From NCBI GenBank assembly GCA_030640495.1, contig DAOWJH010000095.1:1-15128 (forward strand): a stretch of DNA of 15,128 nucleotides, written 5' to 3'. Shown one piece after another: positions 1 to 5,918 of this stretch. The number at the start of each line of letters is the position of its first letter. Position 1 is the stretch's first letter. Source of the stretch: Dehalococcoidia bacterium. Lineage in GTDB: Bacteria; Chloroflexota; Dehalococcoidia; Dehalococcoidales; DAOWJH01. The notes beneath the pieces were generated by a model. It was not told the DNA's origin. It saw only the letters and a list, made by a program, of their open reading frames with translations, and ran no database searches. Position numbers and translations under genes: made by a program.

Positions 1-1
1 C

Positions 2-85
2 ATTGTGGAAACAACTTCTAAAACCATAGACGCCTTGGCTAGCCTCAACCTACCCTCGGGAGTTGAAATTGATATTAAAATATAG
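2..85 (+). CDS. rpsJ: 30S ribosomal protein S10, 3' end only
   Basis: The window opens inside this gene: 27 codons and a TAG stop remain. The visible end contains KTIDALASLNLPSGVEIDIK, which matches the conserved C-terminus of S10 (family pattern KTIDAL..L.LPAGV.I.IK). S10 sits in the 30S head and, as NusE, also takes part in transcription antitermination. It is the usual first gene of the S10 cluster and is followed 26 bases later by rplC, as expected. The start, any promoter and any leader lie outside the window. Identification rests on the short C-terminal match plus the gene order. Confidence 0.93.
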   Translation: MVETTSKTIDALASLNLPSGVEIDIKI

Positions 86-97
86 AAAGCTGGGGTA

Positions 98-103
98 AAG
101 GAG
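98..103 (+). promoter_or_regulatory. Ribosome binding site of rplC
   Basis: AAGGAG is a strong Shine-Dalgarno core. It lies 8 bases before a GTG at 112 and only 5 before an in-frame TTG at 109, so it favours GTG 112 as the start of rplC. Confidence 0.7.
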
Positions 104-111
104 TAAGCTTG

Positions 112-747
112 GTGGACAGTTTATCCATCCAGGGAATTATTGGTAGAAAACTGGGCATGACCCAGATATTTAGAGACAATGGTGAAGCAGAAGCAGTAAC
201 TGCCATTGAGGCTGGCCCATGCGCTGTAACCCAGATTAAAACTGCGACTAAGGATGGGTATAATGCCGTCCAGCTTGGATTCGGGGAAACTAAGCGACTT
301 AACTCCCCTCGGCGAGGGCACCTCAAGGAGCTGGGACAGCTTAAATATCTCCGGGAATTCAGGGTGGACGATGCTGAAGCCGTTAAAGTTGGAGACAAGA
401 TTGATGTTAGCCTGTTTAAGGTAGGTGACCTGGTTGATATTACCGGGGTGTCAAAGGGCAAGGGCTTCGCTGGCGTGGTAAAGCGCCATCACTTTGCCGG
501 CGGCCCCAAAACACACGGGCAGTCAGACCGCCATCGTCACGCAGGCTCCATAGGTGCTGGTGCCTCTCCCGGTAGGGTGCTTAAAGGGACACGCATGGCA
601 GGACATATGGGAAATGAGAAGGTAACGGTGCGTCATCTAGAGGTATTTGAAGCCGACCCTGCCCGTAACCTGTTATTGGTTAAGGGGGCAGTATCCGGCG
701 GCAGGAATGGGCTACTCCTGATAAAGAAATCAAGCAGGGGGAAGTAG
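112..747 (+). CDS. rplC: 50S ribosomal protein L3
   Basis: L3 binds 23S rRNA early in 50S assembly and sends a loop toward the peptidyl-transferase centre. The protein of about 211 residues has the expected N-terminal GIIGRKLGMTQIF, a middle VTGVSKGKGFAGV-like segment (here DITGVSKGKGFAGV), the basic loop around HGQSDRHRHAGSIGAG, and RMAGHMGNEKVTV. Its length is normal for the family. I prefer the GTG at 112 because AAGGAG lies 8 bases upstream; an in-frame TTG at 109 would add one residue. It is the second gene of the S10 cluster, 26 bases after rpsJ and 4 bases before rplD, and is very likely co-transcribed with both. Confidence 0.96.
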   Translation: MDSLSIQGIIGRKLGMTQIFRDNGEAEAVTAIEAGPCAVTQIKTATKDGYNAVQLGFGETKRLNSPRRGHLKELGQLKYLREFRVDDAEAVKVGDKIDVSLFKVGDLVDITGVSKGKGFAGVVKRHHFAGGPKTHGQSDRHRHAGSIGAGASPGRVLKGTRMAGHMGNEKVTVRHLEVFEADPARNLLLVKGAVSGGRNGLLLIKKSSRGK

Positions 748-751
748 GGAA

Positions 752-1408
752 GTGCAAGTTCCGGTTTATAGCCTTGCTGGGGAAGTAGTTAAGCATATTG
801 AGATAAGTAATGAAGTTTTTGCCACGCCCTTTAATCAGGCGGTGGTGCACCAGGCAATGGTACGGCAGCGGGCAAATGCTCGTCAGGGAACGGCTAGCAC
901 TAAAACCCGTAGCCAGGTTGCTGGCAGTGCCGCTAAGATGTTTCGGCAGAAGCATACCGGCTTGGCTCGGGCTGGCAGCAAAAGGTCACCACTACGCCGC
1001 GGCGGTGGTATAACTTTTGGCCCTAAGCCGAGAAGCTATAGGCAGGCAATGCCTAAAAAAATGCGACGGCTAGCCCTGAGGTGTGTCCTATCGGCAAAGG
1101 CTGGGGACGGAGAGTTAATGGTTTTGGAGCAACTGAAACTTGATGAGCCTAAGACTAAGGAAATAGTGCGGATTTTAGCTGCACTGGGGGTGGACTCCTC
1201 AGCTCTTATCGCTACTGCTGAACCGGAGGAGAATGTGGTTAAATCGGCTCGTAATCTAGCAGGAATTAAGACAATCCCAGCTAATCTACTTAATGTGATT
1301 GACCTCCTTTCCTATAAGATGTTACTGATGACTGAGACTGCGGTGCGTAAAGTAGAACAGCTATGGGGCAAAAGTTATCTTGAAGGAGAAAGCAGTGCAT
1401 CTCTATGA
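752..1408 (+). CDS. rplD: 50S ribosomal protein L4
   Basis: L4 is an early 23S rRNA binder that lines part of the exit tunnel with an extended loop; in some bacteria it also represses its own operon. The 218-residue product starts at GTG and shows the L4 hallmarks: an N-terminal globular part with NQAVVHQAMV, then a long basic loop (about residues 40-100) with RQGTASTKTRSQV, KHTGLARAGS and RRGGGITFGP, then a C-terminal globular domain ending near NLLNVIDLLSYK. A purine-rich GGGGGAAG lies just upstream inside the end of rplC. Its last 14 bases overlap the preferred start of rplW. No truncation is visible. Confidence 0.96.
   Translation: MQVPVYSLAGEVVKHIEISNEVFATPFNQAVVHQAMVRQRANARQGTASTKTRSQVAGSAAKMFRQKHTGLARAGSKRSPLRRGGGITFGPKPRSYRQAMPKKMRRLALRCVLSAKAGDGELMVLEQLKLDEPKTKEIVRILAALGVDSSALIATAEPEENVVKSARNLAGIKTIPANLLNVIDLLSYKMLLMTETAVRKVEQLWGKSYLEGESSASL
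1383..1388 (+). promoter_or_regulatory. Ribosome binding site that sets the rplW start
   Basis: AAGGAG lies inside the end of rplD, 6 bases before GTG 1395. Because it sits downstream of the alternative TTG at 1380, it argues for GTG 1395 as the real start of rplW. Confidence 0.7.
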
Positions 1409-1679
1409 GGTGTTGCGCCGTCCGTTAATAACTGAGAAAAATACCTCCCTTCAACCTCAAGGGAAATACGCCTTTGAAGTAGCCAGGGAGGCTAACAAGT
1501 ATCAGGTTAAACAGGCGGTGGAAAAAGCATTTAAGGTCAGGGTGTCTGCAGTTAATGTAATGACCGTACCCGGTAAGGAACGAAGGGTGGGGAGACGGGT
1601 GGTGATGACTCAGTCTTGGAAAAAGGTGATTGTTACCCTCAAACCAGGGGATAAGATAGAATTCTTTGAAGGCGTTTAA
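1395..1679 (+). CDS. rplW: 50S ribosomal protein L23
   Basis: L23 lies at the exit of the ribosomal tunnel and is the docking point for trigger factor and SRP. From GTG 1395 the product has 94 residues, beginning MHLYEVLRRPLITEKNT, which matches the normal L23 start; the family's central motif appears as KYAFEVAREANKYQVKQAVE, followed by FKVRVSAVNVMTVPGK. The upstream TTG at 1380 would add five residues but lies before the Shine-Dalgarno, so I reject it. The gene overlaps the end of rplD by 14 bases, which suggests translational coupling. It is followed by an unusually long 142-base gap before rplB. Confidence 0.95.
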   Translation: MHLYEVLRRPLITEKNTSLQPQGKYAFEVAREANKYQVKQAVEKAFKVRVSAVNVMTVPGKERRVGRRVVMTQSWKKVIVTLKPGDKIEFFEGV

Positions 1680-1720
1680 CAATAGGAAAGTTTGAAGGGG
1701 AAAAATAAGGAGAGTTAAAG

Positions 1721-1735
1721 AGAGGCGAAGCCTCT
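1721..1735 (+). promoter_or_regulatory. Hairpin 1 in the rplB leader
   Basis: AGAGGC GAA GCCTCT is a perfect 6-bp stem closed by a GAA triloop. A flanking G·U pair could extend it to 7 bp. It is followed by TCAAGAAC, not a T-run, so it is not a standard terminator. Its role is unknown. Confidence 0.5.
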
Positions 1736-1745
1736 TCAAGAACTA

Positions 1746-1774
1746 CAGGGTTTAGCTTGGGTTTATTAGCCCTG
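1746..1774 (+). promoter_or_regulatory. Hairpin 2 in the rplB leader
   Basis: CAGGGTT (1746-1752) can pair with AGCCCTG (1768-1774): 7 bp including one G·U pair, with a 15-base loop. It lies between hairpin 1 and the rplB Shine-Dalgarno. No T-run follows. A role in rplB expression is speculative. Confidence 0.4.
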
Positions 1775-1821
1775 ATTATCAGAGCAATGGCTGCGAAAAA
1801 TTAAGGAGATTATATTAAGAA

Positions 1822-2649
1822 ATGGCATTAAAGGTGTATCGTCCAACCTCTCCCGGTAGGCGGGGTATGAGCGGCTCTACCTTTGAAGAAATAACCAAAG
1901 GCAAACCGGAGAAATCTCTCCTCCTGCCGCTTAAGAAAAGAGCTGGGCGTAACAATCAGGGCAGAATAACGGTTCGTCATCGCGGTGGAGGGGCGAAACG
2001 GAGGCTCCGCGTGCTAGATTTTAAACGGGACAAGATTGGTGTTCCCGGCAGAGTGGCAGCTATTGAATATGACCCCAACCGCTCAGCCCGTATTGCCCTC
2101 ATTTACTATGCTGATGGGGACAAACGTTACATCCTTGCCCCCTTAGGCATTAGTGTCGGCGATACCATAAAGTCAGGTGGTGATGCCGAAGTAAAGCCAG
2201 GCAATACCTTACCCTTAAAGCTAATCCCAAGTGGCACTTTAATCCACAATATTGAGTTGATTAGGGGGAGGGGAGGCCAGCTGGTGCGCAGTGCTGGGGT
2301 TGCCGCTCAACTCATGGTAAAAGAGGGTGACTATGCCCTCGTCCGATTACCCTCCAGCGAGATGCGGCGTATCCGCAGCGATTGCTTCGCTACTATCGGC
2401 CAGGTGGGGAATGTTGACCATCAGAGTATTAAGCTGGGCAAGGCAGGGCGTAAGCGGTGGCTGGGCTGGCGACCAACGGTGAGGGGCTCAGCTATGAGCC
2501 CGCGTGACCACCCTCATGGGGGTGGCGAAGGCAGGTCACCAATAGGCATGCCCGGACCTAAAACACCATGGGGAAAGCCAGCCTTAGGCTATAGAACACG
2601 CAAACCAAAGGCTTCAGATAAGATGATTGTTAAACGAAGAGAGAAGTAA
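1822..2649 (+). CDS. rplB: 50S ribosomal protein L2
   Basis: L2 is one of the most conserved ribosomal proteins; it helps join the subunits and supports peptidyl transfer. The 275-residue product has family length. It contains RNNQGRITVRHRGGGAKR near the N-terminus, an OB-like middle with AAIEYDPNRSARIALIYYADG and KRYILAPLGISVGD, and the C-terminal signature with PRDHPHGGGEGRSPIG followed by TPWGKPALGYRTRK. The histidine implicated in peptidyl-transferase function lies in that HPHGGGEG motif. ATG 1822 is preceded by AAGGAGAT, 11 bases away. Unlike its neighbours it follows a long hairpin-containing spacer. rpsS begins 2 bases after its stop. Confidence 0.98.
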   Translation: MALKVYRPTSPGRRGMSGSTFEEITKGKPEKSLLLPLKKRAGRNNQGRITVRHRGGGAKRRLRVLDFKRDKIGVPGRVAAIEYDPNRSARIALIYYADGDKRYILAPLGISVGDTIKSGGDAEVKPGNTLPLKLIPSGTLIHNIELIRGRGGQLVRSAGVAAQLMVKEGDYALVRLPSSEMRRIRSDCFATIGQVGNVDHQSIKLGKAGRKRWLGWRPTVRGSAMSPRDHPHGGGEGRSPIGMPGPKTPWGKPALGYRTRKPKASDKMIVKRREK

Positions 2650-2651
2650 AT

Positions 2652-2945
2652 ATGTCAAGGTCAACCAAAAAGGGTCCAGCCATTGATGCCAAACTACTGA
2701 AGAAGGTGGAGACGCTCAACCAGACTGGTCAGAAGGCAATAATAAAAACTTGGTCACGTTCATCTACCATCCTGCCTCAGATGGTAGGACTTACTATCGG
2801 GGTGCACGATGGCAGAAGACATGTGCCTATATTCATCAATGAAAATATGGTGGGGCACAAGTTGGGCGAGTTTGCCTTAACTCGAACCTTCAGGGGCCAT
2901 ACCTCTAGGGTAGAAAAGACTTCTCAGGTAAGAAAGAGAACGTAA
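2652..2945 (+). CDS. rpsS: 30S ribosomal protein S19
   Basis: S19 forms a complex with S13 in the 30S head and contacts tRNA and the intersubunit bridges. The 97-residue protein starts MSRSTKKGPAIDAKLLKKVE and contains IKTWSRSSTILPQMVGLTIG, VHDGRRHVPIFINENMVGHK and GEFALTRTFRGHTS, all standard S19 segments. The C-terminus is slightly longer and basic (RVEKTSQVRKRT). The ATG follows the rplB stop by 2 bases, so coupling is likely; GAGAAG upstream may serve as the ribosome binding site. Confidence 0.97.
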   Translation: MSRSTKKGPAIDAKLLKKVETLNQTGQKAIIKTWSRSSTILPQMVGLTIGVHDGRRHVPIFINENMVGHKLGEFALTRTFRGHTSRVEKTSQVRKRT

Positions 2946-2952
2946 CAATAAA

Positions 2953-3291
2953 ATGGAAGTAAGGGCAGTAGCTAAGGACACCGGTATATCACCGCGTAAA
3001 GTCCGCCCGCTAGTAGATATGGTACGGGGCAAGAAGGTGGATGAGGCGCTAGCTATACTCAGGTTTACGCCTATACCAGCCGCTAAAGTTGTAGCCAAGG
3101 TGGTGAAATCAGCGGCAGCTAGTGCTGATAACAATTTCCAGATGTCGCCTTCAGATTTGAAGATTGTTAAAATCTTTGCTGATGAGGCACGAACCCTGAA
3201 GAGGTTTCGCCCCCGGGCTCGTGGACGAGCTAGCTCTATCCATAAACGTTCTAGTCATATTACGGTTATTGTTACCGAGCAGGAGGGTTAA
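2953..3291 (+). CDS. rplV: 50S ribosomal protein L22
   Basis: L22 contacts all domains of 23S rRNA and its hairpin lines the tunnel constriction, where macrolide-resistance changes can occur. The 112-residue product begins MEVRAVAKDTGISPRKVRPL (family pattern A..r..r.SPrKvRlv.D.iRGk), has GKKVDEALAILRFTP, and a basic hairpin with LKRFRPRARGRAS followed by HKRSSHITVIV. No insertion or deletion is obvious in the hairpin tip. Its TAA stop overlaps the ATG of rpsC by one base (TAATG), an arrangement typical of termination-reinitiation. Confidence 0.97.
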   Translation: MEVRAVAKDTGISPRKVRPLVDMVRGKKVDEALAILRFTPIPAAKVVAKVVKSAAASADNNFQMSPSDLKIVKIFADEARTLKRFRPRARGRASSIHKRSSHITVIVTEQEG

Positions 3292-4256
3292 TGGGACGCA
3301 AAGTTCACCCTATGGGCTTTAGAATTGGCATCATACGTGATTGGCAAGCAAGGTGGTATGCTGATAAGCACTATGCAGACTTTTTGCATGCCGACCTGAA
3401 GCTTCGGCAGGCTATTCAATCCAAATACAGCGAAGCTGGTATCTCCCTTTTGGAGATTGACCGCCAGGCAAATAAGGTAACGGTAACTATCCATACCTCC
3501 CGCCCTGGTATTGTCATCGGCCGGGGAGGCCAGCGGGTTGATGAAATGAGACAGCACCTTGAAAGCCTTGTTGGCAAAGGAATTCAACTGAATATTCAGG
3601 AGATTCGGCAGCCTGAGCTTGATGCTTATTTAGTAGCTAGGGTGGTAGCTGAGCAGATGGAACGCCGTATTGCTTACCGCAGGGCGATGAAACAGTCAAT
3701 GTTTCGCACTATGCAAGCTGGGGCTAAGGGAGTGAAAATCAGTTGTGCCGGCAGGTTAGGCGGCGTTGAAATAGCTCGCCGTGAGACTATGCACCAGGGG
3801 CAGGTGCCCTTGCATACACTGCGGGCTGATATTGATTACGGCTTTACTGAGGCGCATACCACCCTGGGTCGGATTGGGGTAAAGGTGTGGATTTATAAGG
3901 GTGACATCCTCCCCGAACCTAAGGTGGTGGAGGTTGAGGAGAAGCCTGCCGAACTAATACCCACCAGTCCCGAAGCTAAGGTGGAGGAGGCTGAGGAGAA
4001 GCCTGCCGAACTAATACCCACCAGCCCCGAACCTAAGGTGGAGGAGGTTGAGGAGAAGCCTGCCGAAGTAATACCCATCAGCCCCGAACCTGAGGTGGAG
4101 GAGGTTGAGGAGAAGCCTGCCGAACTAATACCTACCAGCCCTGAAGTAGAGACTGAGCCAGAGGATAAAAACCCCGAGCCGGCACAGCCTGCCCCCACCC
4201 AGCCAGAGGAGAAGGATGTTACAACCCAAGCGAGTGAAATACCGAAAGAGCCATAA
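3291..4256 (+). CDS. rpsC: 30S ribosomal protein S3 with long acidic repeat tail
   Basis: S3 lies at the mRNA entry tunnel of the 30S head and contributes to the ribosomal helicase. Residues 1 to about 206 are a complete S3: start MGRKVHPMGFRIGIIRDWQ, type II KH domain with VIGRGG (about 75-80), and C-terminal domain with GAKGVKISCAGRLGGVEIAR and ADIDYGFTEAHTTLGRIGVK. Residues 208-283 are four 19-residue repeats of the type PEPKVEEVEEKPAELIPTS, then a Pro/Glu-rich tail to residue 321. Many S3 proteins end at about 210-240 residues, so the tail is large. It is in frame with no stop and looks disordered and strongly acidic, odd for an rRNA-binding protein. The end overlaps rplP by 41 bases. Core identity is certain; the tail's function is unknown. 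Confidence 0.97.
   Translation: MGRKVHPMGFRIGIIRDWQARWYADKHYADFLHADLKLRQAIQSKYSEAGISLLEIDRQANKVTVTIHTSRPGIVIGRGGQRVDEMRQHLESLVGKGIQLNIQEIRQPELDAYLVARVVAEQMERRIAYRRAMKQSMFRTMQAGAKGVKISCAGRLGGVEIARRETMHQGQVPLHTLRADIDYGFTEAHTTLGRIGVKVWIYKGDILPEPKVVEVEEKPAELIPTSPEAKVEEAEEKPAELIPTSPEPKVEEVEEKPAEVIPISPEPEVEEVEEKPAELIPTSPEVETEPEDKNPEPAQPAPTQPEEKDVTTQASEIPKEP
3912..4139 (+). repeat. Four 57-bp tandem repeats inside rpsC
   Basis: Four direct, gap-free 57-bp units start at 3912, 3969, 4026 and 4083, followed by a degenerate partial unit. Each encodes 19 residues of the form PEPKVEEVEEKPAELIPTS, and the units differ by only a few bases. Because the unit is a multiple of three, gain or loss of copies would keep rpsC in frame. 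Units this similar suggest recent slippage or recombination, so copy number may vary between strains or be miscounted in short-read assemblies. Confidence 0.95.
4206..4211 (+). promoter_or_regulatory. rplP ribosome binding site inside rpsC
   Basis: GAGGAG sits 4 bases before ATG 4216 and lies within the coding sequence of the S3 tail. It therefore encodes S3 residues and also serves the next gene. Confidence 0.65.
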
Positions 4257-4680
4257 AGGACACCGCCGGGGGAAAGCCCAGGCGGGGAATACATTGGTTT
4301 TTGGCGATTTTGGCTTACAGGCACTACAGTCTGCCTGGATTACTAGCCGCCAAATTGAAGCGGCACGGCGAACTATTACCCGTTATGTCCGCCGTGGCGG
4401 GAATGTGTGGATACGAATTTTTCCTGATAAACCAGTTACCAAAAAACCGGCTGAGACCCGTATGGGTGGCGGTAAAGGCGCCCCAGACCATTGGGTAGCC
4501 GTGGTTAAACCGGGGAGAATGCTATTTGAACTGGGTGGCGTCAGCGAGGAGGTGGCTAAAGGGGCAATGCGCCTTGCTGCCTACAAACTGCCTATAGATG
4601 TCAGATTTGTGCTCAGAAAAACTACTGTGGCCGTCGATAACAATTCTGTAACCAAGGAGCTGGCTCAAGTTGAAGGTTAA
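4216..4680 (+). CDS. rplP: 50S ribosomal protein L16
   Basis: L16 helps shape the A-site tRNA elbow region of the 50S subunit. The product begins MLQPKRVKYRKSHKGHRRGK, the canonical L16 start, and contains FGDFGLQALQSAWITSRQIE, then RRGGNVWIRIFPDKPVTKKP and RMGGGKGAPDHWVAVVKPGR, all diagnostic. At 154 residues it is a little longer than the common 137-145, through extra C-terminal residues. The first 41 bases overlap the end of rpsC in another frame. The strong N-terminal match makes this start secure. Confidence 0.97.
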   Translation: MLQPKRVKYRKSHKGHRRGKAQAGNTLVFGDFGLQALQSAWITSRQIEAARRTITRYVRRGGNVWIRIFPDKPVTKKPAETRMGGGKGAPDHWVAVVKPGRMLFELGGVSEEVAKGAMRLAAYKLPIDVRFVLRKTTVAVDNNSVTKELAQVEG

Positions 4681-4882
4681 GGAAATTCAAACTCTCAAAA
4701 CAGAGGAACTGGTAAAGCAACTGGAGGCAAATCATCGCGAGCTTTTTGACCTTCGCTTTCGCTTGTCCACCAGACAGTTGGTAAACCACCGCGAAATTCG
4801 GAGAGTTAAAAGGAAGATTGCTAGACTAAAGACCATAATCAGGGAAAGAGAGTTAGGCATAGTGCATCCCGGGAAATCTTAG
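4670..4882 (+). CDS. rpmC: 50S ribosomal protein L29
   Basis: L29 is a small two-helix protein next to L23 at the tunnel exit. The 70-residue product has the usual pattern: MKVKEIQTLKTEELVKQLEA, then ELFDLRFRLSTRQL and REIRRVKRKIARLKTIIRER. It starts at TTG, with AAGGAG at 4654-4659, 10 bases upstream, inside rplP. The start overlaps the rplP end by 11 bases. A near-perfect palindrome covers its stop codon (4871-4889). Confidence 0.95.
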   Translation: MKVKEIQTLKTEELVKQLEANHRELFDLRFRLSTRQLVNHREIRRVKRKIARLKTIIRERELGIVHPGKS

Positions 4883-4889
4883 ATTTCCC
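4871..4889 (+). promoter_or_regulatory. Palindrome/hairpin across the rpmC stop codon
   Basis: GGGAAATCT T AGATTTCCC is a perfect palindrome with 9-base arms around one base. As RNA it can form an 8-bp stem (4871-4878 with 4882-4889) and a 3-base loop. The rpmC stop codon (4880-4882) lies in the loop and the base of the 3' arm. It is followed by CAAGAATTCG, not a T-run, so it is not a typical terminator. It marks the boundary between the S10-type and spc-type gene blocks, so a role in RNA processing or stability is possible. Confidence 0.6.
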
Positions 4890-4919
4890 CAAGAATTCGC
4901 TAAGGCAGGTTTTAACCCT

Positions 4920-5201
4920 ATGGAGACGAAGCATAAAACTAGGTTTGGCCGCGTGGTCAGTAATAAGATGGATAAAACTGTGGTTGTCGCTGTGGAAACA
5001 CCTAAGCGCCATCGGCTATATAAGAAGACAATCAGGAGAGTGGTCAAGTATAAGGCGCACGATGAAAAAAATGAGTGTAAACCAGGAGATACGGTGAGGA
5101 TTATTGAGACTCGCCCCCTCTCAGGGCAGAAGCGGTGGCGGGTAGCTGAGATAATAACCACGGCGGAAGTAGTGGAGATTCAACCTAAGGAAATAGTCTG
5201 A
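4920..5201 (+). CDS. rpsQ: 30S ribosomal protein S17
   Basis: S17 is a primary 16S rRNA binder with an OB-fold. The 93-residue protein has RFGRVVSNKMDKTVVVAVET, HRLYKKTIRRVVKYKAHDE, KPGDTVRIIETRPLSGQKRW and RVAEII, all characteristic. The ATG at 4920 matches the usual family start, and no other start codon lies in frame shortly upstream. The upstream Shine-Dalgarno is weak (AAGG about 14 bases away), and a 37-base gap with a hairpin separates it from rpmC. It opens the spc-type segment. Confidence 0.96.
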   Translation: METKHKTRFGRVVSNKMDKTVVVAVETPKRHRLYKKTIRRVVKYKAHDEKNECKPGDTVRIIETRPLSGQKRWRVAEIITTAEVVEIQPKEIV

Positions 5202-5225
5202 AATTGCTTTTTAGGTTAGGATAAC

Positions 5226-5594
5226 ATGATAAAATCTTCTACCAGGCTTAAGGTAGCCGACAATACCGGTGCTCGACAGCTCATGTGCATCAGCCTGTTG
5301 GGTAGTACTGGGAAGAAATATGGTCGAGTGGGTGATGTCATAGTGGCTTCAGTCAAACGGGCAACGCCAATGGCAGTGGTCAAGAAGGGAGATGTGGTCA
5401 GAGCGGTCATCGTTCGTTGCGCTCAGCCATATCGGCGCCCTGATGGCTCTTATATTAGGTTTGATGAAAATGCGGCTGTGATTCTCACCGATAAAAATAA
5501 CCCTAAAGGAACCCGAATATTTGGAGCCGTAGCCAGGGAGCTGAGAGAAAAAAACTTTACCAAGATTATATCCCTGGCACCCGAGGTTTTGTGA
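5226..5594 (+). CDS. rplN: 50S ribosomal protein L14
   Basis: L14 lies at the subunit interface and is the binding site of the silencing factor RsfS. At 122 residues it has exactly the common L14 length. Motifs: MIKSSTRLKVADNTGARQLM at the N-terminus, GDVIVASVKRATP, KKGDVVRAVIVR, then YIRFDENAAVILTDKNNPKG and TRIFGAVARELREKNFTKII. It lies 24 bases after rpsQ. The ribosome binding site is modest (AGGA about 5 bases before ATG). Confidence 0.98.
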   Translation: MIKSSTRLKVADNTGARQLMCISLLGSTGKKYGRVGDVIVASVKRATPMAVVKKGDVVRAVIVRCAQPYRRPDGSYIRFDENAAVILTDKNNPKGTRIFGAVARELREKNFTKIISLAPEVL

Positions 5595-5606
5595 GGCAGA
5601 TGGGCG

Positions 5607-5918
5607 ATGAAGATTAGAAAGAATGATACTGTGCTGGTTATCGCCGGTAAGGATAAGGGTAAAAAGGGCAAGGTGCGCTTTGCCTATCCCGAAGATGAAC
5701 TTCTGCTAGTGGAAGGTGTCAATTTTATCAAAAAGCACGCTAGGGCAACGGGAAGGGTTAGGCAGGCAGGCATAATAGAGCGCGAGGTACCAATTCGTGT
5801 GTCAGATGTTATGCTACTGTGCGCTAAGTGTAATCATCCTGCCCGGGTTGGTTTCCGCTTCCTGGAGGACGGCAGGAAGGTTCGGGTCTGTCGCTCTTGC
5901 CACGAGGTAATTGATTAA
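5607..5918 (+). CDS. rplX: 50S ribosomal protein L24, zinc-ribbon form
   Basis: L24 is one of two assembly-initiator proteins of the 50S subunit. The 103-residue product starts MKIRKNDTVLVIAGKDKGKK, a KOW motif, and continues with LVEGVNFIKKHAR. The C-terminal part holds CAKC (Cys72, Cys75) and CRSC (Cys95, Cys98) around RVGFRFLEDGRKVRV, a four-cysteine arrangement that probably binds zinc and occurs in many but not all bacterial L24. GAGG lies about 10 bases upstream of ATG. rplE follows with no gap. Confidence 0.97.
   Translation: MKIRKNDTVLVIAGKDKGKKGKVRFAYPEDELLLVEGVNFIKKHARATGRVRQAGIIEREVPIRVSDVMLLCAKCNHPARVGFRFLEDGRKVRVCRSCHEVID

Larger units (their letters stand above)
1680..1821 (+). 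other. Long structured spacer between rplW and rplB
   Basis: This 142-base spacer is by far the longest in a cluster where genes normally touch. It has no credible reading frame. It holds two potential RNA hairpins (1721-1735 and 1746-1774) and then the rplB ribosome binding site, AAGGAGAT at 1803-1810. Neither hairpin is followed by a T-run, so they do not look like intrinsic terminators. A TTGAAG at 1692-1697 with TTAAAG 17 bases later is too weak to call a promoter. A 5' leader for rplB with a regulatory or RNA-processing role is possible but is inference. Confidence 0.5.

Noticed and set aside
1380..1394. TTG 1380 as the start of rplW
   Set aside because: The AAGGAG lies after this TTG and 6 bases before GTG 1395, and the L23 family match begins at the GTG.
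1692..1720. A possible promoter (TTGAAG, 17 bases, TTAAAG) before rplB
   Set aside because: The -10 element matches the consensus poorly and such matches are common by chance in AT-rich DNA.
1721..1774. Hairpins before rplB as intrinsic terminators
   Set aside because: Neither stem is followed by a run of T, and the downstream genes belong to the same conserved cluster.
3893..4324. A 143-residue minus-strand frame rich in Ser and Gly across the S3 repeats
   Set aside because: It is the antisense of the 57-bp repeats, kept open by their multiple-of-three period and base composition. It has no sign of its own start signal or family match.
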